A stretch of DNA of 64,000 nt from Methylobacterium sp. (GTDB taxonomy: Bacteria; Pseudomonadota; Alphaproteobacteria; Rhizobiales; Beijerinckiaceae): positions 16,541-80,540 of the forward strand of contig NZ_JAIETD010000018.1 in the NCBI RefSeq assembly GCF_019745455.1, in the 5' to 3' direction. The notes under the pieces were generated by a model that saw only the letters and a program-made list of their open reading frames with translations, was not told the DNA's origin and did not search any database. Of this stretch, positions 26,575 to 36,139 are shown one piece after another. Positions within the stretch are counted from its first letter, which is position 1, and every line of letters begins with the position of its first letter. The translations under genes and the position numbers were made by a program.

Positions 26575-27327
26575 TCAACGTGTGTCCCCCAGCACCGACT
26601 GCACGAGGGCAAGTGCGACGACGGCAGCGGTATCGGCGCGGAGGATGCGAGGTCCGAGAGAGAGGGCGACCGTGTTCGGGCGCTCGAGGATGAGGGCGCG
26701 CTCTTCCGCCGCGAACCCGCCCTCAGGTCCGATAAGCACGGCGAGGGGCGGCGGAGCACCCGGATCCGCAGCTTGCTTGAGAGCCTCAATGGGGTCCGAT
26801 ACGGCGGCATCCTCGTCGCAGAACACGAGCAGTCTTTCCAGAGAGAGATCGGCCAAGGCCGCAGGCAGACGTGCCGGCTGCGGCAGATCGGGGATGGCGA
26901 GGATGCCGCATTGCTCGGCAGCCTCGATGGCGTTCGCCCGCAGCCTCTCGGTGTTCAACTTCTCGCCCTGCGTATAGCGCGTGAAAACCGGCCGGATGGT
27001 GCCAGCCCCCATTTCCACCGCCTTCTGGGCCAAGTAGTCCAGCCTGGCGCTCTTGAGCGGAGCGAACAGGTAGTGGAGGTCGGCCTTGCCTGGCTGCGGC
27101 CGAGTCCGCTCGAGCAACGTCAACTCTGCGCTCTTTCGCCCGGTCTGGCCGATTGCGGCGCGCCATTCGCCGTCCCGGCCGTTGAAGACCAGAACGGGAT
27201 CCTGGGGCCCGCGGCGCAGGACGTTGAGGAGATAGTTCGCCTGTGCCCTGTCGAGGGGGAGGATCGCCCCGGCCAGCAACGGCGAATCAATGTAGAGGCG
27301 TGGGGCGGTGAAGTCATAGGCTGCCAT
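26575..27327 (-). CDS. rsmE: 16S rRNA (uracil-1498-N3)-methyltransferase RsmE
   Basis: 250 residues. The C-terminal SPOUT knot has IGPEGGFAAEE and LGPRILRADTAAVVAL, the SAM-binding signature of RsmE; the N-terminal PUA-like part begins RLYIDSPLLAG. The start chosen is ATG at 27325-27327 (MAAYDFTAP); an in-frame ATG 16 codons upstream is less likely. It methylates U1498 of 16S rRNA. It diverges from the exported protein gene at 27609. Confidence 0.93.
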   Translation of the reverse strand: MAAYDFTAPRLYIDSPLLAGAILPLDRAQANYLLNVLRRGPQDPVLVFNGRDGEWRAAIGQTGRKSAELTLLERTRPQPGKADLHYLFAPLKSARLDYLAQKAVEMGAGTIRPVFTRYTQGEKLNTERLRANAIEAAEQCGILAIPDLPQPARLPAALADLSLERLLVFCDEDAAVSDPIEALKQAADPGAPPPLAVLIGPEGGFAAEERALILERPNTVALSLGPRILRADTAAVVALALVQSVLGDTR

Positions 27328-27608
27328 GCCGGCGTCGTCGCGTGAGGGTTCGAGCGTGTCAACGCTGCAGCGCATTGCTCCTCGCCGTCAGTATTGCAGA
27401 AATGCAACGGATCTCGGTTTTCTCATCGTTCCCCACATGGCAGCGTCGCCGATCCTTTGCGGTTCGAAAGACGCCACATTCCTATGCGGAAAGGTCAGCC
27501 ATTCGGATTGCTGTCGCTGCCTGACGGGCGAACTCTCGATATCGAGGGCACCCGTGGCAGGTCCCGGTTGATGACGCCGGGATGGGATGGGTGAGAGGGA
27601 GCTCGGGA

Positions 27609-28070
27609 ATGTCTTTGAATCGTATCGCGTTGGCGGTGTCCGCGTGTGTCGCCGGCATGGTGATTGCCGGCCCAGCCCTGGCGCAAAGTGTCGATTGCGG
27701 CGCGATCCAGAAGACGCTTCAGGACCGCAAGGATCTCGTGGCCAAGGCCAACTCGGCATCGAACTCGAAGAATAAGATGACGCCGCAGGCCGCCTGCGCG
27801 CTCTTCGGCAAGCTCCAGTCGAACGGCACCGAGGGCGTCAAGTGGATCGCCGCCAACAAGGAGTGGTGCTCGATCCCGGATTCCTTCGCCGAGGGCTTCA
27901 AGGCCGACCACGTCAAGGTCGGTGGCATCAAGACCAAGGTCTGCGCCGTGGCCGCCCAGGCTTCCAAGATGGAATCCCAGGCCCGTGCCCAGGCGTCCAA
28001 CGGCGGCGGCGGCCTGCTCGGCGGTCCTGGCCTCACCGGCAGCATGAAGATGCCTCAGGGCGCCCTCTGA
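27609..28070 (+). CDS. Exported hypothetical protein with conserved cysteines
   Basis: 153 residues. A clean signal peptide (IALAVSACVAGMVIAGPALAQ) is followed by a mature domain with four Cys (VDCGAI, AACALF, EWCSIP, KVCAVA) that could form two disulfides in the periplasm, then a Gly-rich tail. The start is ATG 27609 behind GGGAGCTCGGGA; the frame is open 27 bases further up. No named family recognised. Its stop is 44 bp before ubiA. Confidence 0.75.
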   Translation: MSLNRIALAVSACVAGMVIAGPALAQSVDCGAIQKTLQDRKDLVAKANSASNSKNKMTPQAACALFGKLQSNGTEGVKWIAANKEWCSIPDSFAEGFKADHVKVGGIKTKVCAVAAQASKMESQARAQASNGGGGLLGGPGLTGSMKMPQGAL

Positions 28071-28113
28071 TCCGCATGACATCGACGCTGCTGCGGCCGT
28101 GCCAGAGCCGCTG

Positions 28114-29052
28114 ATGGCCGATGGCAGGGTCGCCGATGCGGTGGCCGGTCATTGGGTGGACAGGTTGGCGCCGCGCGCGGCTCGGCCCTATCTGCGTCTC
28201 GCCAGGATCGACCGGCCGGTGGGCTGGTGGCTCCTGCTCCTGCCGTGCTGGTGGTCCTCGGCCCTCGCGGCGGTCGCGGCAGGGAGCCCCTATCCGGACC
28301 CCTGGCACCTTGCACTCTTCCTCGTTGGCGCCATCGCCATGCGGGGAGCCGGCTCGACCTTCAACGACATCGCCGACCGGGACATCGACGCGAAGGTCGA
28401 GCGCACGCGCGGCCGTCCCCTGCCCTCGGGACAGGTGAGGCCTCGCCACGCCGCGATCTTCCTCGTTGCGCAAGCCCTCGTCGGGTTTCTGGTGCTGATG
28501 CAGTTCAATGGCACGGCCATTGGCGTCGGCCTGGTTTCCCTGGTGCCGGTGGCGATCTATCCGTTCATGAAACGGGTCATGCCGATGCCGCAGCTCGTGC
28601 TCGGATTCGCCTTCGCTTGGGGGGCGTTGATGGGCTGGGCCGCTTTGTTCGGCCGTGTCGAGGTGCCTGCCCTGCTTCTCTATGCCGGCACGATCGCCTG
28701 GGTGATCGGATACGACACCATCTATGCGGTGCAGGACATCGAAGACGACGAGATCGCGGGCATTCGCTCCTCGGCCCGCTTCTTCGGGGCCATCGTCAGG
28801 CCTGCAGTGGGTCTCTTCTACGCTGCGGCGGCGCTCGGGATCGGTCTCGCCGCCTGGCTTTCGGGAACCGGCGTCATGGGATGGCTTGGGCTCGTGCTCT
28901 TTGCAGGGCATCTCTCAAGTCAGGTTCTGCGATTGCGGGAGAGGGATGGGCGCCGCGCCCTTGCCCTGTTCCGGTCTAACCGCGACGCGGGTCTGATCCT
29001 GTTCGCCGGTCTCGCCGCCGACGCGATATTGCAGGCCTGGCTTCGGGCCTAA
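28114..29052 (+). CDS. ubiA: 4-hydroxybenzoate polyprenyltransferase UbiA
   Basis: 312 residues from ATG 28114; an in-frame GTG at 28099 would add five. This integral membrane enzyme attaches the polyprenyl tail to 4-hydroxybenzoate in ubiquinone synthesis. The first Asp-rich motif is NDIADRDID and the second YDTIYAVQDIEDD, both complete, with about eight to nine hydrophobic segments around them. RTRGRPLPSGQ after the first motif is typical. It follows the exported protein gene on the same strand and is convergent with the gene at 29070. Confidence 0.94.
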   Translation: MADGRVADAVAGHWVDRLAPRAARPYLRLARIDRPVGWWLLLLPCWWSSALAAVAAGSPYPDPWHLALFLVGAIAMRGAGSTFNDIADRDIDAKVERTRGRPLPSGQVRPRHAAIFLVAQALVGFLVLMQFNGTAIGVGLVSLVPVAIYPFMKRVMPMPQLVLGFAFAWGALMGWAALFGRVEVPALLLYAGTIAWVIGYDTIYAVQDIEDDEIAGIRSSARFFGAIVRPAVGLFYAAAALGIGLAAWLSGTGVMGWLGLVLFAGHLSSQVLRLRERDGRRALALFRSNRDAGLILFAGLAADAILQAWLRA

Positions 29053-29078
29053 GGACAGTTCAGGACAGTTCAGGACAG
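29053..29078. repeat. 10-bp tandem repeat after ubiA
   Basis: GGACAGTTCA twice plus GGACAG, directly after the ubiA stop and running into the last codons of the convergent gene at 29070. Confidence 0.8.
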
Positions 29079-29582
29079 CGCGCCGCTGATGATCTCCGAT
29101 TCGCCGCGATGGATCAGCGGCCGGACGGGCAATTGCCCTGTCTTGCGGCGGACGAGAAAGCGGGGACGCCTGTTGCTCAAGGATCCATGCCGCCGACGCT
29201 GACGGGTGGTTCCGAGAGAAACCGGCCCGATCTGGCGCGAGACGGTGGCAAGCTGCCCGTCCTCGCGGACGATCATCCGCGGCAGGCCCGACTTGGCGGC
29301 GACATCGCGCCAGATGGCGACGACGTCGTCCTCATGGAATGGCCCGAGCCTTCCAAGCGTCTGGCCCTCGGCATCGACGACGAGGAGCGCGAAGCAATCG
29401 TCACCGCAAGCCTCGGGATCGTCCCCAGCAAAGCTCAGGGCGATCCCGGCGGGGCTGCTGCTGCCGGGAATACGTCCGAACATAGGGAGACGGGATACGA
29501 CGAGACCGGTGATGGAGGCAGATATGCCATCCTGGCCGATGACCTCATGCGCCTCAGTGAAAATGGTTGCTGAAGTCTTCAT
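29070..29582 (-). CDS. Conserved hypothetical protein (possibly DUF6101)
   Basis: 170 residues, cytoplasmic by composition. It has a beta-rich N-terminal half with DDCFALLVVDAEG and a basic end RRPRFLVRRKTGQLPVRPL that reads like a conserved family motif. I recall similar proteins in Methylobacterium next to ubiA, possibly classed as DUF6101, but I am not sure of the assignment. The end of the gene overlaps a 10-bp tandem repeat. Confidence 0.65.
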   Translation of the reverse strand: MKTSATIFTEAHEVIGQDGISASITGLVVSRLPMFGRIPGSSSPAGIALSFAGDDPEACGDDCFALLVVDAEGQTLGRLGPFHEDDVVAIWRDVAAKSGLPRMIVREDGQLATVSRQIGPVSLGTTRQRRRHGSLSNRRPRFLVRRKTGQLPVRPLIHRGESEIISGALS

Positions 29583-29887
29583 CGCGAAGGTTGCTTTCTA
29601 GCTTGCTAATGCACAGTCTCACTGCGCGTCATGACAAGCATATTTGGGTCAGATCTCCTTTAGACGCCTTAAGAGTGACAGTTAAGCGATCGTGGCTCCG
29701 ATGAAAGCCATCGGAATGCTCAACGGTTCCTTGCCATGATCATCGAGAGGTGCGGCATCCCCACCGAAGCGCCGTCCTTGTGGCGTCCCTGGCCGCGCCC
29801 TACAACGCAATGGGCGACGGCTTGCGTCTCGCTCGGAGATTCGGTCTGCCTTGGAGCGGCCGGCCATCCCAAGCCGTACGGAGCCGT

Positions 29888-30712
29888 ATGTCCGCCTCGC
29901 TTTCTTCCACTGCCGCGCGTGCCCTGCTCCCCGCTTTGCGCGAGACGATCCGCGAGGCGGCAGGCCTTGCATTGCCGTTCTTCCAGGCCGGAAGCCAAAC
30001 GCGGGCGAGGGTCTGGTCGAAGGCGGGCGGCTCTCCGGTAACGGAGGCCGATGTTGCGGTGGACACCTTCCTAAAGGTGCGGCTCAGCAGCCTTCTGCCC
30101 GAGGCAGCTTGGCTCTCCGAGGAAACCGTCGACGACGCGGCACGGCTCGGCAACGATCTCGTCTGGATCGTCGATCCCATCGACGGCACACGCGCCTTCC
30201 TGTCAGGTCATCCGGATTGGTCGATCGCCGTCGCGCTGCTGATCGGCGGCGCGCCTGCCCTCGGATTCGTCCATGCGCCGGTAACAGATCGCTTCTACGA
30301 GGCCTCCGCGGGCGGTGGGGCAACGTGCAACGGCCAAGTCATTTCAGCTTCCCGGCAGACGGTGCTGGAAAGCGCTCGGGTCACCGGACCGAAGCCGATG
30401 ATCGACCGCCTCGCGCGCGGTGGAACCAAAGCCGGTGCGAAACCGAGCTTCGTTCACGTCGACCGGGTTCCTTCCCTCGCCCTGCGCATCGCTCGCGTGG
30501 CCGAAGGTTCGATCGATATCGGACTTGTTTCGTCGGATGCGCGGGACTGGGATCTGGCCGCCGCAGATCTTCTCCTGCGGGAAGCTGGCGGGGTGGTCAG
30601 CGATCTCGATGGCCGAGCCACCGTCTACAATCGTACGGACCCTGTCCACGGCGAACTGGTTGCCGTCTCAGGCGGCATGAAAGATGCGGTGTTGGACGCT
30701 TTCTCGCGATAG
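29888..30712 (+). CDS. 3'(2'),5'-bisphosphate nucleotidase CysQ / inositol monophosphatase family
   Basis: 274 residues. Li-sensitive phosphatase fold with the metal-binding motifs LSEET, WIVDPIDGTRAF and DWDLAAADLL. In the CysQ branch it hydrolyses PAP or PAPS formed during sulfur metabolism; the inositol-phosphatase branch cannot be excluded from sequence alone. The start is ATG 29888 (MSASLSSTA); the frame is open to 29750 without family similarity. It stands alone, about 5.4 kb from the sulfate assimilation locus. Confidence 0.85.
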   Translation: MSASLSSTAARALLPALRETIREAAGLALPFFQAGSQTRARVWSKAGGSPVTEADVAVDTFLKVRLSSLLPEAAWLSEETVDDAARLGNDLVWIVDPIDGTRAFLSGHPDWSIAVALLIGGAPALGFVHAPVTDRFYEASAGGGATCNGQVISASRQTVLESARVTGPKPMIDRLARGGTKAGAKPSFVHVDRVPSLALRIARVAEGSIDIGLVSSDARDWDLAAADLLLREAGGVVSDLDGRATVYNRTDPVHGELVAVSGGMKDAVLDAFSR

Positions 30713-30776
30713 CACCACCGAACCTGGCGATGACCCTGGAGGCAGTATCGAGCCCGCGTGCCTCCTTTGAACATGG

Positions 30777-30807
30777 AAAAGCCAGCGGCCTTCTCAGGTC
30801 CGCTGGC
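30777..30807 (-). terminator. Rho-independent terminator of the 81-aa gene
   Basis: GCCAGCGG (30781-30788) and CCGCTGGC (30800-30807) form an 8-bp stem with an 11-base loop, followed on the minus strand by TTTT (30780-30777). It starts 10 bases after the stop of the leftward gene at 30818-31063. It could also act weakly on the convergent CysQ-like gene. Confidence 0.8.
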
Positions 30808-30817
30808 CATGCTCAGA

Positions 30818-31063
30818 TCAGGCGCTCTCGCGAAGGGCGACGGCAGATGGGGCCAGTCCAAACCGCTCGGCGAGATGCCAACGCAGTTCGCGGGGAGAGT
30901 GATAGTTATAAGAGCTATCGATGAGGTCCGTCAGGTCGACGGAGTTGGTCTTGCTGTCACTGCAAAGACCGAAGGGCGCCTCGCGCAGGCGGGCCACCTT
31001 GAAGGTCGCCGCATCCGTGACAGGCGACCGGACGCCACAACGGCGCGTATATTCGAACAACAT
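30818..31063 (-). CDS. Small hypothetical protein (81 aa)
   Basis: Unrecognised 81-residue protein. The C-terminal half, DLTDLIDSSYNYHSPRELRWHLAERFGL, looks like a compact helical domain. No clear ribosome binding site precedes the ATG at 31061-31063, so the real start may differ. A strong terminator right after its stop supports a genuine leftward transcript. Confidence 0.6.
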   Translation of the reverse strand: MLFEYTRRCGVRSPVTDAATFKVARLREAPFGLCSDSKTNSVDLTDLIDSSYNYHSPRELRWHLAERFGLAPSAVALRESA

Positions 31064-31277
31064 TCGAGTTTCGAGTACTTTCGTTCTTGATTGGGCCGTA
31101 GCGCAGTGGCCGGCCGATATGTTACTGATTGGCCTTGAGGTCGAGCGACCTTTCCGACGGATCTATTGTTTTGCCGTCCGGCAACATCCTCCCGCAAGAG
31201 AAGGTCGTCGGAAAGCGGAGACCGGTCTTGTATCCGGCGTGGCGACGCCGACCTAGCAGGTCGGTCGCGAGAGGACC

Positions 31278-31487
31278 TTAGGCCGCCTGGAGATTTCCAG
31301 CCGAGTCCTTGCCGCTGCGCTTGTCCGTCTGGATCTCGTAGGAGATCTTCTGGCCCTCGACGAGGTTGCGCATGCCAGCCCGCTCGACTGCGGAGATGTG
31401 AACGAACACATCCTTGCCGCCGTCATCCGGCTGGATGAAGCCGTAGCCCTTGGTCTCGTTGAACCACTTAACAGTGCCGGTATTCAC
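31278..31487 (-). CDS. cspA: Cold-shock protein (CspA family)
   Basis: 69 residues. The OB-fold has RNP1 KGYGFIQ and RNP2 VFVHIS, and the start is GTG ([15 protein letters not shown]) with GAGG 10 bases upstream. The frame is open further up, but the GTG is the family N-terminus. It is a single-stranded nucleic-acid chaperone. A 298-bp gap upstream may hold a long leader as in other csp genes; I see no distinct structure in it. A 6-bp hairpin without a T-run (31248-31264) lies just downstream. Confidence 0.92.
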   Translation of the reverse strand: MNTGTVKWFNETKGYGFIQPDDGGKDVFVHISAVERAGMRNLVEGQKISYEIQTDKRSGKDSAGNLQAA

Positions 31488-31785
31488 GAATAAAACCTCG
31501 TATCGTTTACGTCCCGACAACGCTTGCCCATCACTGGACGATACGAAGCGGGTATTTTCAGTCTTGCGGAAACGAAAGGACCTGGACGTTGGCACCGATC
31601 GAGCACCGATCCCTCCCCTTTCCGCAAGCCACTACTTAGGCCCATGATGCGGCGGCAACAAGGCGCCTTAGCCGAGGGAATCGGCGCCGACGCCGCGAGA
31701 TTGCGTGATAGATGGCGTCCCAGACCTGTGTTCTTTGACCCGGCGAGATCATATAAGGGTTCGACCCCAAACAGTTAGGCGATCC

Positions 31786-32175
31786 ATGGCGGGTATCTCT
31801 GTTTCCCTTGAAGGTGCGAACATCCAGCTCTCTTTTCAGAAGGACGAGCAATCCACGGCCGTCGTGATGGATGCGCGAGCCGCTCGTGCGCTCGTCCGAG
31901 CGGTTGGCCAATTGCTTACGGCTATCGACGAACCCGACGACGGCGATCTGCCTGACGATCTCGCGGACGAGGATATCGCGATGCTGGAAGTCACCTCTTC
32001 CGCGATCGAAGTGGGAACCGATGAACGGGGGCAAGCTGTCGTCGCATTGCAGGCCGGAGCTCTGCCGCCGTTCCAGCTCCGGCTGACCGACGAAGAGGCC
32101 CGCCATGTCGCAACCAGTCTATCGGAAATACTGAGCGCCCCACGCGACGTTCGCGCGTCGCATGGGGATCATTGA
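31786..32175 (+). CDS. Conserved hypothetical protein (129 aa)
   Basis: 129 residues from ATG 31786 (MAGISVSLEGANIQL). The protein is acidic, mixed alpha/beta, with segments PPFQLRLTDEEARHVATSLSEIL that read as a real domain. No family recognised and no signal or membrane segment. It is convergent with the small Pro-rich gene that starts 7 bases after its stop. Confidence 0.6.
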   Translation: MAGISVSLEGANIQLSFQKDEQSTAVVMDARAARALVRAVGQLLTAIDEPDDGDLPDDLADEDIAMLEVTSSAIEVGTDERGQAVVALQAGALPPFQLRLTDEEARHVATSLSEILSAPRDVRASHGDH

Positions 32176-32181
32176 GCAGAC

Positions 32182-32400
32182 TTACAGTCTCACGCCGGGG
32201 TCGGTCGGCACGCCCGGGAGATAGTCAGGCTCGCTGCCTGGACCGCCGGGCTCGCCAATTCCGGGATCGTCGACAGGATAGGGCGAGCGCGGACCGGTCG
32301 GCCCGATGTCAGGCGTTTCGTCGGGTGGCGGCGGCATTGGAAGGTCGCCGGGAATGCCGCCGGGCAAGGGTTCGGGGATCGGTAGGCCTGGATTGGCCAT
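32182..32400 (-). CDS. Small proline-rich protein
   Basis: 72 residues from ATG at 32398-32400, with AGGAGG 8 bases upstream. It is almost entirely Pro/Gly/Asp (PEPLPGGIPGDLPMPPPPDE), so it is probably disordered. The good ribosome binding site is the main support. No function can be assigned. Confidence 0.5.
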   Translation of the reverse strand: MANPGLPIPEPLPGGIPGDLPMPPPPDETPDIGPTGPRSPYPVDDPGIGEPGGPGSEPDYLPGVPTDPGVRL

Positions 32401-32484
32401 GCAGAGCCTCCTGTTTCGGTTGTCGGGTATGCTCAACCAACCGGCGCCCCCAGACAGGGTTCCATCTGTGGTGCCCCACCCGCC

Positions 32485-34176
32485 TCAGCCGCGCGGCGCT
32501 CTCTCGCTGCCCGCCAGGACCTCGATCAGCATGGAGGATTGCAGCGGCCGATCGTATTCGTCGCGGACTCTCACCGTGATGCAGTGGGTGCCGGCCAGCA
32601 GCGTCTCTGGAAGACGCGCGGTCCAGATGTGGCTCGATGGTTCCGCCTTGACCCACGGTTTCCTGGTGTCGGGATAGCGAAGGAAGAGTTCGGCCACGAA
32701 TGGGTCGGGCCGCCTCCGCCGGGTCATCGGGATCGCCTCGCCATCGCCGATCGTGTAGGCGACCCTCGTCTTCGGGCCCCCATCGAAGACATTGACGACG
32801 AGGTCGGTGGCCGGGACGCTCTCGAGGGCGATCGGCGAGCGCAGAGTCTGAGTGGGACGGTATTCCTTCAGAACCTCGGCGGCCCCGCCCCGGAACTGGC
32901 TCTCGAGCATGATCCGCATCGCCTCGTCGGGCTCGCCTTGCGCCGAGCGGTAGCGCGTGACGTAACGATCACCGTCGATCGAAAGCATGTGAAATCCGTT
33001 CGGCGTGCCGTCGCGGCTATCTGCGGAGGGAATTCCGGTCCGCACGCTCGGCCCGCTCCACCACGACCCAGAGACGGCGGTGAGGACGTGGTGATGATGG
33101 CTATCGCGCGGGTAATGATGCTCGGTGGTGTGGGTGTGCCCGGCGATGCTGACAACGCGGCGCCCTTCCAGGAGCGCGAGGAGCGCGTCCCGGTCGGTGG
33201 TGTTCTGGCGCGGGTCGTTGGGATCGAGGTCGGTGAAGAGCGGGATGTGCATCGCCACCACGACGAGCCGGTCGCGCGGCGTCTCCGTCAACACGTTGGC
33301 GATGAAGGCGAGCTGGCGCTCCCCGATCCGGCCCTCGTAACGACCGATGCCGTCACCCTTGCCAGAGGCGGCGCCGAGATAATGGACGTTGTCGAGCATC
33401 AGGAAGAGCGCCTTGCCGTGATGGAAGGCGTAGTAGGGCGCGCCGAAGACCTGCTTGAAAGTCTCGCGGCTGTAGCGGGCGTCGGCGGCTTCGAAATTGA
33501 GGTCGTGATTGCCGCCGATGTGGAACCACGGAACGCCGATGCGGCCAATGATGCGGTTGGAGCGACCGTAGAATGATAGGTCGTCGAACAGGATGTCACC
33601 GGTGGTGATGCCGAACGCCGCCGACGTGCCGAGAACCCTGGCCACCGCCGTGTCGCGCACATGACCGAGTTCGATCGGGCTCTCCGGCTGCGGATCCGTA
33701 AAGAGGATCGCCTCGAAGGCGTCGGGCTCGAACCGGGGCGTCAGGCCGAAATCAATGGAGGCGGGCATTGGCCCCGTCGGCGCGATGCCGCGATAGCGTA
33801 GGGCGAGCTCCGGCGGCGTTCCGCTCGGGTGATGGATGTAGCTGAAGCGCGGAATGTTGTCGGCGTCGTGTGGCAGCGCGTAGCCGGCCGGCTTCACGAC
33901 GAAGATGATGTCTTCGTCCGCGACGGCGAGCGCGTAGCGACCATCTTGATCCGTACGAACGATGTCGCGCCCGTTTGAGACAAGAACCCCAGGGAGCCCG
34001 ACCGTTTCAGCCTTCGCGCCCTGCGCTACCTTCGCGGCATCGTAGACGAGGCCTCGCGCAGTCAGGACGGAGGTCTGCGCCGTCGCTATGCTGGAGCGCA
34101 GGCTGCTTGCGGCTAGCCCTATGGCCACGGCTCCGGCCATCGTCTCGCGCCGGGTCGGGTTCCGCAGGTCCGTCAT
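32485..34176 (-). CDS. Tat-exported calcineurin-like metallophosphoesterase
   Basis: 563 residues. The N-terminus NPTRRETMAGAV with a following hydrophobic segment is a Tat signal. Domains in order are an N-terminal carboxypeptidase-like beta domain (residues about 40-130), a metallophosphoesterase core with GGNHDLNFE, MHIPLF and AGHTHTTEHH, and a C-terminal beta domain. The order matches the MetallophosN/Metallophos/MetallophosC proteins that hydrolyse phosphate esters outside the cytoplasm; the substrate is unknown. The metal ligands seen are intact. Confidence 0.87.
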   Translation of the reverse strand: MTDLRNPTRRETMAGAVAIGLAASSLRSSIATAQTSVLTARGLVYDAAKVAQGAKAETVGLPGVLVSNGRDIVRTDQDGRYALAVADEDIIFVVKPAGYALPHDADNIPRFSYIHHPSGTPPELALRYRGIAPTGPMPASIDFGLTPRFEPDAFEAILFTDPQPESPIELGHVRDTAVARVLGTSAAFGITTGDILFDDLSFYGRSNRIIGRIGVPWFHIGGNHDLNFEAADARYSRETFKQVFGAPYYAFHHGKALFLMLDNVHYLGAASGKGDGIGRYEGRIGERQLAFIANVLTETPRDRLVVVAMHIPLFTDLDPNDPRQNTTDRDALLALLEGRRVVSIAGHTHTTEHHYPRDSHHHHVLTAVSGSWWSGPSVRTGIPSADSRDGTPNGFHMLSIDGDRYVTRYRSAQGEPDEAMRIMLESQFRGGAAEVLKEYRPTQTLRSPIALESVPATDLVVNVFDGGPKTRVAYTIGDGEAIPMTRRRRPDPFVAELFLRYPDTRKPWVKAEPSSHIWTARLPETLLAGTHCITVRVRDEYDRPLQSSMLIEVLAGSERAPRG

Positions 34177-34245
34177 CGCTCTCGCTCTCCTCGTGATGAG
34201 GGAGAGCGCATCAGAGTGTGACGACCGTTACGTGACGGTCTCGAT

Positions 34246-34536
34246 TCAGCGCTTGGCGGCTTCGGCCCGTTTAGGCTTCGCCTTCTCGGGCGCAGTTCCG
34301 GCGATCAACTCCGACAGGTGGCGCTGGTCGAGGCCGCTGGCGGCGTCCTTTGGTTTCGGAGGCTCCACCGAAGGACGAGGCGAGATCGAGCCGGTCGTGA
34401 CCGGATCCGGCATCGCCGCGACGGCCCGGTTGTCGGGCGCGGGATCGCGCTGAACCCGCATCGCCCAGTGAGCCGCAGTTGAGAGCACGGCGATCGCGAG
34501 GATGGCCTTGATGCCGCCCGTCAGAAGGCGTCGCAT
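34246..34536 (-). CDS. Small membrane-anchored hypothetical protein
   Basis: 96 residues. One N-terminal hydrophobic segment (IKAILAIAVLSTAAHWAM) is followed by a Pro/Ala-rich, probably disordered stretch and a Lys/Ala-rich end (EKAKPKRAEAAKR). It looks like a single-pass inner-membrane protein facing the periplasm. No family recognised. Confidence 0.55.
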   Translation of the reverse strand: MRRLLTGGIKAILAIAVLSTAAHWAMRVQRDPAPDNRAVAAMPDPVTTGSISPRPSVEPPKPKDAASGLDQRHLSELIAGTAPEKAKPKRAEAAKR

Positions 34537-34723
34537 GGTCGTGTAACCCAGGGCTCGGCGAGGATCGGAGATCGGTTCCCCGATCGAGCACCATCCTCAG
34601 CGAAGATCCCTAATGCAGCCCTTCAGGCTGCCGAACTGCGCTGTCCCGGAACGAAGCAGGGACAGCACTCGTCAACGTCGCGACCGGCCTCGGCTTCTTC
34701 CGGGCAAGCCGGGAGCCTCGTCT

Positions 34724-35998
<1,275 letters not shown>

Positions 35999-36139
35999 CT
36001 AGAGATGCCGGCAGACCCGGGCAAGATGCGTGTGACCCGCGCATCGCCGCCCTGCAGCGGAAGCGGACCTCGCCCGGCCCCTCGCTTGGCGATGAAACCG
36101 CATCATCGCACAGACCATCGAAGAGGAAACCGTGTCGCC

